64,000 nt of DNA from Methylomicrobium sp. wino1 (GTDB taxonomy: Bacteria; Pseudomonadota; Gammaproteobacteria; Methylococcales; Methylomonadaceae): the NCBI RefSeq assembly GCF_003932755.1, contig NZ_CP024202.1, positions 3,224,001 through 3,288,000 on the forward strand, given 5' to 3'. Positions 57,189 to 64,000 of this stretch are shown here, piece by piece (positions within the stretch are counted from its first letter, which is position 1; each line of letters opens with the position of its first letter). The notes below the pieces were generated by a model. The model saw nothing but the letters and a program-made list of their open reading frames with translations, was not told where the DNA came from and made no database searches. The translations under genes and the position numbers were made by a program.

Positions 57189-60100
57189 ATCGAACTTATC
57201 GCAGGAAAAAACAGAACTTTCCCAAGCCAAAAGAATGCTCTTGGAAAACCGGCTACGAGGGAGAAACCTTTCTGTCTCTGAAGATTCGGTTATTTCAAAG
57301 AGAGGCATGCATTACGCGCCATTGTCAATGACGCAGCAAAGATTGTGGTTGTTATACCAATTAGACCCGGGCAGTCCAAGCTATAACTATTCAACCGCAT
57401 TGCGTCTTACCGGCAAACTCAATGTACCTGTTTTGAAGAAATGTATTAATGAAATTATTCGTCGTCACGAAGTACTTCGAACCACTATTGCCGAAATTAA
57501 TGGACAACCGACACAGATTGTTGTTTCTGAGATCACACTTCCTTTTCAAATTTATGACTTAAGCCAATTACCTGAATCGCACCAAGAGACAGAGTCTGTT
57601 CGTTTGGCTAAGGAAGAGGGGAAGAAACCATTTGATTTATTGAACGGGCCTTTGCTAAGGGTTGTTTTGATTCGTCTAGGTAAGCAGGAACAAGAAAATG
57701 AATGGATGCTTCTGTTTACCGTACACCATATCGCTTACGACGGTTGGTCTGCCGGAGTATTGCTTAGAGAATTTGGTGTTATTTATCAATCCTTTTTAAG
57801 AAATGATCCTTCGCCTTTGCAGGAATTACCTATCCAGTATGCGGATTTTTCTTATTGGCAGCTCAATTGGATACAAGGGCGGCGACTGGATCAACAATTG
57901 GCTTACTGGAAAAAGCAACTTGCGGATTGCCCAAGATTGCTCGATTTACCGACAGACCATTCCCGCCCTTCTGTACGCAGCTTCCAAGGCGCGACTTATA
58001 CCTTTGCCATGTCACCGGAATTAATTGCTCGGTTGCATAATTTGAGTCGCTTGTATGATGTAACACTCTTTACTGTATTACTTGCGGTCTTCAAGATTCT
58101 TCTCTTTCGCTATAGTGGCGAAAAAGATATTTGTGTGGGCGTGCCAATGGCAGGACGAACAAAACCCGCGTTAGAAAATTTGATAGGTTTTTTTGTCAAT
58201 ACCGTGGTAATCCGAACTAAAATTGATGACAACTCCTGTGTTAAAGATCTGATCAAACAGATAATGGAGTCGACACTGGAAGCCCAAGAGAATCAAGATA
58301 TACCTTTTGATAAGCTGGTAGAGGAGTTACAACCCCAGCGAAATTCAAGTAGTAATCCATTTTTTCAGGTGATGTTCGTAATGCACAATGTTCCAATGCG
58401 CGCATTGGAATTGCCTTCTCTCACGCTTGAAAAAATTGAATTGGATTATGAAATTTCTAAGTTCGATCTAGTTCTCCACGTTACCGAAAGGGGAGGACTT
58501 GAGGGGACTTTTGAATACAACACTGAATTATTTGAACGGGCTTCTATTGTCAGGATTGCCGAGCACCTGGAAATGCTATTGGAAGCAATACCAACGCTTC
58601 CGGATTTGCGATTGTGTAACTTACCTTTGTTGACGGAATCTGAAGTTTATAGGTTAACCGAGTGGAATGCGACGGCTGAGTTTTTTCCGGAAGATCAATG
58701 CTTGCACACGCTATTCGAGGCACAAGCTTTAAAACACCCGGAACGCACCGCAGTGGCCTGCGGTGGGAAAAAACTATCATATGCTGAATTGAATGAGCGG
58801 GCAAATTGCTTGGCCAGACATTTGAGGAAATGTGGGGTGGGGCCGGAAATACAAGTTGCTTTGTGTGTGGAACGATCAGTCGAAGCAGTGATTGGCCTAA
58901 TCGGTATCCTCAAAGCTGGGGGAGTATACGTACCCATGGATCCATCTCACCCGGCGGAACGAATCGTCGAATTATTAGCCGATTGTAATGCTTCATTATT
59001 ACTGACCCAAGATCGATTGTTAACGAGATTTTCGGAAAACATTCCGGAAGTCATGTGCATTGACAGTGACTTGCTAACGGATCCCGAGCGGATAGATGAT
59101 GATCTGCAGGTAGCCATTCATCCTTTAAATGCTGCCTATATTATTTACACATCCGGTTCAACGGGTAAGCCGAAGGGCGTCGTCATAAGCCATAAAAATG
59201 CAGTGGCTTCGACCTACGCCCGATTCAGTTATTATCCAGAACAGCCTGACAGTTTCTTATTATTGTCCCCTTTCGCTTTCGACAGCTCAATCGCAGGTAT
59301 TTTCTGGACATTGTCTTCGGGAGGCAGACTGTGCATTCCACCCGAAGGCGATCATCAAGATCCTAATACATTAGTGAAGATAATTGATCGGGAAGAACTG
59401 AGTCATATACTTTGTTCACCCTCTTTCTATAGCTTTTTATTGGATTATGCAAAGCAAGGGCAATTAAATAGCTTGCGTACAGCGATTGTAGCCGGCGAGA
59501 TATGCACACCAACTTTGGCTGCAACACATTTGAGCCACCTCCCAACAACACGGCTTTACAATGAATATGGGCCAACGGAAGCAACCGTTTGGAGCAGTGT
59601 CTATGAAATTGATTCCATTGATACCCTATATAACCAGCGTATTCCCATAGGTCATCCGATAGCTAATATCCAGTTATATATTTTGGACGATTATCTTAAT
59701 CGAGTTCCTCCAGGTGTTCCGGGAGAAATTTACATAGGCGGTACCGGTATAGCAAGGGGATATTATTACAGTTCCGACATGACTGCCGACCGGTTTATAC
59801 CAAATCCGTTTTCTGGGACAGGTGCTCGTATCTATCGTACCGGCGATAAAGCCCGTTTTCTTCCTGATGGTAATATCGAATTTCTGGGACGGGTCGACCA
59901 TCAAGTTAAGATTCGTGGTTTCCGCATTGAATTGAGTGAGATTGAAACTCGATTGCTTAGGCATCCCCAGGTTAAGGATGCAGTGGTGATCGCCTACGGA
60001 GACCAAACCGACGTCAAACTGGCCGCCTATATTGTGCCATCTTGTGCAGTGCGGGAGCAGCAGACCGCCGGGGAATCCAAGACGCTTTTTAACGAGCTAC

Positions 60101-60603
60101 GCGATTTCCTGAAAAACGCCCTTCCTAATTATATGGTCCCGGCTGCCTTCATCGGTTTGGATAAACTGCCGTTAAATTCTAATGGAAAAATAGATGCCAG
60201 TGCTTTACCAATACCTGATCTCGCCGCACAGATTTCTTGCCACTATGTTGCACCAAGCACATCTCTTGAAGCACAGCTAGCCGAACTTTGGGCTAGCCAG
60301 TTGGGTATAGAGCAAGTCGGGACTTATGACAATTTCTTTGATCTGGGCGGCCACTCGTTGTCCGTAGTACAAATCATCAAACGAATGCGGGAATTCCATG
60401 GAATAGATTTATCTGTAACGGACTTATTCAATGCTCCCACTGTATCGGAAATGTCCCATCTGATCTCTCTTCGAAAGTTAACACAACGGGAGATGGACGA
60501 GGTAGATGCTATATTCAATGACCTTGTAGAGATTCCGAAGAAACATGCATTGCAGTTATTGGATGAGATTGCAAGCTTAAGAAGCCAGAAGACAAGCCAA
60601 TGA
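57178..60603 (+). CDS. Nonribosomal peptide synthetase: C-A-PCP
   Basis: 1141 residues, start GTG with GGAGGA 7 bp upstream. An N-terminal helix (LSQAKRMLLENRLRGR) resembles docking segments and may pair with the acidic tail of the larger NRPS. C (about 45-490) has an intact HHIAYDGW. A (about 503-1005) has YTSGSTGKPKG and a pocket code read by hand as DSALIAEVWK, which I cannot assign to an amino acid. PCP (about 1020-1095) has GGHS with Ser1060. The C-terminal ~45 residues are helical and charged. There is no release domain; the next gene supplies one. It adds the third and probably last residue. Confidence 0.93.
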   Translation: MDSRSNLSQEKTELSQAKRMLLENRLRGRNLSVSEDSVISKRGMHYAPLSMTQQRLWLLYQLDPGSPSYNYSTALRLTGKLNVPVLKKCINEIIRRHEVLRTTIAEINGQPTQIVVSEITLPFQIYDLSQLPESHQETESVRLAKEEGKKPFDLLNGPLLRVVLIRLGKQEQENEWMLLFTVHHIAYDGWSAGVLLREFGVIYQSFLRNDPSPLQELPIQYADFSYWQLNWIQGRRLDQQLAYWKKQLADCPRLLDLPTDHSRPSVRSFQGATYTFAMSPELIARLHNLSRLYDVTLFTVLLAVFKILLFRYSGEKDICVGVPMAGRTKPALENLIGFFVNTVVIRTKIDDNSCVKDLIKQIMESTLEAQENQDIPFDKLVEELQPQRNSSSNPFFQVMFVMHNVPMRALELPSLTLEKIELDYEISKFDLVLHVTERGGLEGTFEYNTELFERASIVRIAEHLEMLLEAIPTLPDLRLCNLPLLTESEVYRLTEWNATAEFFPEDQCLHTLFEAQALKHPERTAVACGGKKLSYAELNERANCLARHLRKCGVGPEIQVALCVERSVEAVIGLIGILKAGGVYVPMDPSHPAERIVELLADCNASLLLTQDRLLTRFSENIPEVMCIDSDLLTDPERIDDDLQVAIHPLNAAYIIYTSGSTGKPKGVVISHKNAVASTYARFSYYPEQPDSFLLLSPFAFDSSIAGIFWTLSSGGRLCIPPEGDHQDPNTLVKIIDREELSHILCSPSFYSFLLDYAKQGQLNSLRTAIVAGEICTPTLAATHLSHLPTTRLYNEYGPTEATVWSSVYEIDSIDTLYNQRIPIGHPIANIQLYILDDYLNRVPPGVPGEIYIGGTGIARGYYYSSDMTADRFIPNPFSGTGARIYRTGDKARFLPDGNIEFLGRVDHQVKIRGFRIELSEIETRLLRHPQVKDAVVIAYGDQTDVKLAAYIVPSCAVREQQTAGESKTLFNELRDFLKNALPNYMVPAAFIGLDKLPLNSNGKIDASALPIPDLAAQISCHYVAPSTSLEAQLAELWASQLGIEQVGTYDNFFDLGGHSLSVVQIIKRMREFHGIDLSVTDLFNAPTVSEMSHLISLRKLTQREMDEVDAIFNDLVEIPKKHALQLLDEIASLRSQKTSQ

Positions 60604-60685
60604 GTAACTTGATGAAAATCCATATGTGTCCGACCAAAACGAATCTGATTGTATAGACATGGAAATTTCAGGGAGAACATAGATT

Positions 60686-61966
60686 ATGACAAACTTATCC
60701 GAACGCATCGCTAAACTTACTAACGAGCAACTGGAGTTTCTAAGACAGAGTCTGAAGACTGATCGGCCACTGGCGAAAAAAGATGAAATCGACTGGGAAA
60801 CCGAAGCCGCATTAGATTTATCGATCTATCCAAAAGACACTAAGGCAAATCTTGGCATTAATCCTCAAGCAGTACTCGTAACAGGGGCCACAGGATTTCT
60901 TGGTACGTTTTTGGTGCATGAACTGGCTCAACAGACCCGTGCAAAAATATATTGTTTAGTACGGGCCGCTAATACTCTGAAAGCTCTTAACAAACTAAAC
61001 AAAAATTGGATAAAGTATGGTTTTACAGGGCTTCAATCGAATAGTCGGATCATTCCGGTTTTGGGTGACTTGGAAAAACCTTGTTTAGGCATTCAAGAAG
61101 ATCTGCTAACTCAACTTTCTGAGGAAGTCGATGTCATCTATCATAACGGCACCTTTGTCAATTTTGTTTACCCATATAAAACTTTGAAACCGGCCAATGT
61201 GCTCGGGACAAAAGAAGTCTTGCGTTTTGCGTGTACAAGGAAAACTAAGCCCGTGCACTATGTTTCAACGATATCGGTCTTTGGAGACCGTTCGAATTTA
61301 AGCCGGGAAATAGTGATGGAAAATGAAATCCCACCGAAAATTTCCTGTGATATGGGAGGATATGCCCAAAGCAAATGGGTTGCGGAATGCCTGGTGCGAA
61401 CTGCCGGTTCTCGAGGGCTTCCGATATGTATTTACCGGCCCTCGTTTATCACCGGGGATAGTTCGACAGGTATTTGGAATAGCGATGACTTTTTAAGCCG
61501 TATCATCAGTGCTTGTATGCTTCTAGGTAAGGCACCGGAGGAAGAAATCTTCCTGGATACCGTACCTGTTGATTATGTCGGTCGTGCGTTAGTGTATTTG
61601 TCAGGCCAACTTGAATCCTACGGTAAAACCTTTCATTTGACTAATCCGGCATTGCTGTCGAGTCGTAATCTGATCGACTGGGTAAAAAAGTCTGGATACC
61701 CAATCGAAACCATTTCCTTTGATCTTTGGTTGAATGCTTTGCGCGCTGAGGTCGGTCATTCAATAAACCATCCTTTTTTTCTTCTGATAGCAATTTTTGA
61801 ACAAGAGAAAAAATCTTCGGATAATTTAACATCTGCAATGCGGTTTTTTGACTGCCGACACGTGCTTGAAGGGCTTGCAAAATCAGACATCCAATGCCCG
61901 GATCCTAATGAAGAGTTATGGCACAACTATTTTTCCTGCTTCAATTTGGTCAGAGAAGGGCAGTAA
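60686..61966 (+). CDS. Stand-alone thioester reductase (NRPS release)
   Basis: A 426-residue SDR enzyme of the thioester-reductase type (NAD_binding_4). NADPH motif LVTGATGFLGTFLV (about residues 66-79), then VRAAN, a Ser/Thr region VSTISVFGD, and the catalytic YAQSK. Such domains usually end NRPS proteins and cut off the chain as an aldehyde or alcohol. Here it is a separate protein beginning SERIAKLTNEQLEFLRQSL, like NRPS docking or linker helices, so it probably docks on the preceding synthetase. Both NRPS proteins lack a thioesterase, which supports reductive release. GGGAG precedes the ATG. Confidence 0.88.
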   Translation: MTNLSERIAKLTNEQLEFLRQSLKTDRPLAKKDEIDWETEAALDLSIYPKDTKANLGINPQAVLVTGATGFLGTFLVHELAQQTRAKIYCLVRAANTLKALNKLNKNWIKYGFTGLQSNSRIIPVLGDLEKPCLGIQEDLLTQLSEEVDVIYHNGTFVNFVYPYKTLKPANVLGTKEVLRFACTRKTKPVHYVSTISVFGDRSNLSREIVMENEIPPKISCDMGGYAQSKWVAECLVRTAGSRGLPICIYRPSFITGDSSTGIWNSDDFLSRIISACMLLGKAPEEEIFLDTVPVDYVGRALVYLSGQLESYGKTFHLTNPALLSSRNLIDWVKKSGYPIETISFDLWLNALRAEVGHSINHPFFLLIAIFEQEKKSSDNLTSAMRFFDCRHVLEGLAKSDIQCPDPNEELWHNYFSCFNLVREGQ

Positions 61967-61968
61967 TA

Positions 61969-62835
61969 ATGATTGTTACCCGCTTGATTCCAAATAGTTT
62001 GTCACGAAAACAAACAAATGCCGTCATTCGAGACATATGCCGATCAATCAATTATGAGTCCCTTGATAAAGTAGTTGCCCGAATAACTTCAACTGGTTTT
62101 GTGTGCTCGGGATGGGCAAGTTTGCCGAGATGGATTGATATCGCTGAATTGCGCATGGCCGATAATGAATTGATTTTGTCCTTAAGCACTAAGTTTGATA
62201 TGGATTTTGATGAAGTTAATAAATTAGCTAATGGGCTTGCCGCACAACTAACCGATTTGTTTAATTATAAGACCCAATTTTTTCCACAGAAAGTTTTTTG
62301 TATCGGATGGCCAAAAACGGGTACTACTAGTATAACTCAGGCGCTTAGGATTCTCGGATTGTTTTCTTGGCATTTTTCACCTTGGGTAATCGGTTGCTCA
62401 TCTTTTAGCAGTGACGTTTCTAAGGTTTCGTTAAATTTTGATTCCATAGCCGAATATGATGCCTTGGCGGATCTTCCGATTTGTGTATTGTTTCGAGAAT
62501 TAGATATGTCCTTCCCTGGAAGTAAGTTCATTTTTACCACTCGCCCTGTCGAAAGTTGGATTAATAGCGCCATTTCAGATATTGAAAATAGTATTGACCG
62601 GACCGGAAGCATGCACGCGGCAGTTCGTTGGGCCTATGGCATTAATAGTATCGATAGGGAAGTTTTTATCAACAGATATACATTACATCAAAAATTAGTA
62701 TCAGAATATTTTTCCGGCCGGTCGGATATTCTGTTTATCGATCTTAATGAAGAAAACCCATGGCAAAGATTATGTGGCTTTTTAAATCTTCCTATTCCCG
62801 ATGAGCCTTTTCCATTTCTAAATCGGAGGAAGTGA
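61969..62835 (+). CDS. Sulfotransferase family protein
   Basis: 288 residues starting at an ATG 2 bp after the reductase stop; the longer reading frame into the reductase gene is not needed. The PAPS 5'-phosphosulfate loop is GWPKTGTTSITQAL (about residues 105-118) and a 3'-phosphate-binding segment is TRPVESWINSAISD. The fold type resembles the Sulfotransfer_4 group. It would move sulfate from PAPS to a hydroxyl or amine, possibly the alcohol left by reductive release or a hydroxylated residue. Residues 1-100 are not recognised. The gene is clearly more AT-rich than the first NRPS. Confidence 0.82.
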   Translation: MIVTRLIPNSLSRKQTNAVIRDICRSINYESLDKVVARITSTGFVCSGWASLPRWIDIAELRMADNELILSLSTKFDMDFDEVNKLANGLAAQLTDLFNYKTQFFPQKVFCIGWPKTGTTSITQALRILGLFSWHFSPWVIGCSSFSSDVSKVSLNFDSIAEYDALADLPICVLFRELDMSFPGSKFIFTTRPVESWINSAISDIENSIDRTGSMHAAVRWAYGINSIDREVFINRYTLHQKLVSEYFSGRSDILFIDLNEENPWQRLCGFLNLPIPDEPFPFLNRRK

Positions 62836-62912
62836 ATTGATACTAGCACGTTATAAAAATAATTTTTTATTTGTGCGGAAAGGTTTATAAATAATTTTAC
62901 GAGGCTATTTGA

Positions 62913-63947
62913 ATGCAGTTGTTAAAGCATAAACTAGAAGTAAATGAAGACGGTTGGGACCACGAGATTCCAACGACTTACTTTTCCCAGCCATATGGGT
63001 TTATCGATTGCATGGAATGGGTTTATAACGTTTTAATTAATCCTCCAGTAAATTATTGCTGCTATAAAAAATCCGATTTTAATAATACTAATATAAACCA
63101 AATAATTCCTCAGATCAGGATTGGTTTTATCGGTGATATCATGAAATTAAATGGGGTGGAATTTATTATTTCAGAAAATATAAAAAGTTTTTTTTCCGAT
63201 ACGGATCTGCTAATTGGAAACTTTGAAGGAACCATTCTCAGGGATTCATGCAAGCCTGTGTTTATGGGGCAAGTTCATGCCGAAAGTATTTTAGAAATAC
63301 TGTCCGGCTTCTTTCCACCCAGTAGAACGGTTCTGTCCTGCGCCAACAATCATTCAGGGGATTATGGGTGGACGGGCTTTTGTTCATCTTACCAACTGAT
63401 ACAAGATTATGGTTTTATAACGATAGGGCGAAGAGATGAACCTTCTATTGTGATTGATGGAAAAGTAAATATTGTAAGTTGTACTAGTTGGTCTAACCAA
63501 AAATGCAACTTTGTGGCGACGATCGATGAGGCAGACCGGTATTTTCTTGATGATGCCGCGTTTAATATTTTGTATCCACATTGGGGATATGAAATGCAAT
63601 TGAACCCTAAGTTGCGTCAGGTACAACAAGGCCGTGAGTTATTGTCGAAGTGGGATATGGTTATTGGGCACCATTCGCATTGTCCTCAGCCCATTGTGCT
63701 TCATGAAAATAATTTGCGACAAAAATTGATGGCTTATTCATTGGGAAATTTTTGCAACAATAAGGCAATTCAAGGTCGACAAATCGGAATTATCTTAAAG
63801 GTTGAGCTTGGCCCTGATCAGTCAGGTGCATGGGCGGCCGGTAGGGTTCAATGGGAGTTTATTTCAATCAGTCCTTTAAATGATCGCAGTGTCGAGTTAA
63901 GCATTTCATTTAGGCAAGGCCTACCTATAAATGGTCAGTTTATTTAG
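62913..63947 (+). CDS. CapA-like (PGA_cap) metallophosphatase-fold protein
   Basis: A 344-residue protein with the calcineurin-like metal site of the CapA family: GFIGDIM (about 71-77), GNFEGTI, SCANNHSGDYG, PHWGYE and GHHSHCPQP, then SLGNF. It lacks a signal peptide or membrane anchor, unlike capsule CapA. Free CapA-like enzymes in biosynthetic clusters have been linked to amide-bond formation or phosphate removal, so tailoring of the peptide product is plausible but unproven. Residues 1-65 are not recognised. It follows the sulfotransferase by 77 bp, is AT-rich like it, and is the last complete gene. Confidence 0.8.
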   Translation: MQLLKHKLEVNEDGWDHEIPTTYFSQPYGFIDCMEWVYNVLINPPVNYCCYKKSDFNNTNINQIIPQIRIGFIGDIMKLNGVEFIISENIKSFFSDTDLLIGNFEGTILRDSCKPVFMGQVHAESILEILSGFFPPSRTVLSCANNHSGDYGWTGFCSSYQLIQDYGFITIGRRDEPSIVIDGKVNIVSCTSWSNQKCNFVATIDEADRYFLDDAAFNILYPHWGYEMQLNPKLRQVQQGRELLSKWDMVIGHHSHCPQPIVLHENNLRQKLMAYSLGNFCNNKAIQGRQIGIILKVELGPDQSGAWAAGRVQWEFISISPLNDRSVELSISFRQGLPINGQFI

Positions 63948-64000
63948 TTATCTTTTGCGATGCTCCAAGTTACGATTATTCATCGCGGTTTTTGCAGAGA

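Overview
The window is chromosomal DNA from a gammaproteobacterium. A Methylococcales-type methanotroph is my best guess from the protein styles, the Leptospira-type CimA and the density of small palindromic repeats, but no methane gene is present to prove it.

Positions 1-20,400 are compact housekeeping sequence: a YgiM-like SH3 protein, argF/argD, grxD, rnt, mlaA, an FMN reductase, a large class A penicillin-binding protein, carAB, greA, yhbY, rlmE, ftsH, glmM, tpiA, secG and tRNA-Leu(GAG). Positions 20,400-42,000 are looser. They hold an IS30 remnant, a membrane-anchored winged-helix protein, a very large PhnD/PAS/GAF/HD-GYP receptor, a GH13 glycosidase, a cimA-leuB operon, a BarA-type hybrid kinase and a decaying B12/cobalt locus (riboswitch, fused and shortened CbtB-CbtA, cobB, broken cobA). 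Several long gaps here are filled with dispersed repeats.

From about 40,600 to the right edge lies one co-directional gene cluster: MbtH, Sfp-type phosphopantetheinyl transferase, cupin/JmjC-like oxygenase, a 3460-residue NRPS (FAAL-ACP-C-A-PCP-E-C-A-PCP), TonB-dependent receptor, PepSY membrane protein, a 1141-residue NRPS (C-A-PCP), a free-standing thioester reductase, a sulfotransferase and a CapA-like metallophosphatase. I read it as making and re-importing an N-acylated three-residue peptide, probably an iron chelator. The chain would start from a fatty acid, carry D-Asp first and a diamino-acid-like residue second, and leave by reduction instead of a thioesterase. Sulfation and the CapA-like enzyme would be unusual additions.

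The most unexpected structural signal is that palindromic repeats have entered the biosynthetic genes in frame. Two hairpin clusters flank the catalytic motif of the first condensation domain, and a short dispersed repeat occurs inside both the PPTase and the oxygenase genes. The same or similar repeat families fill the intergenic gaps elsewhere in the window.
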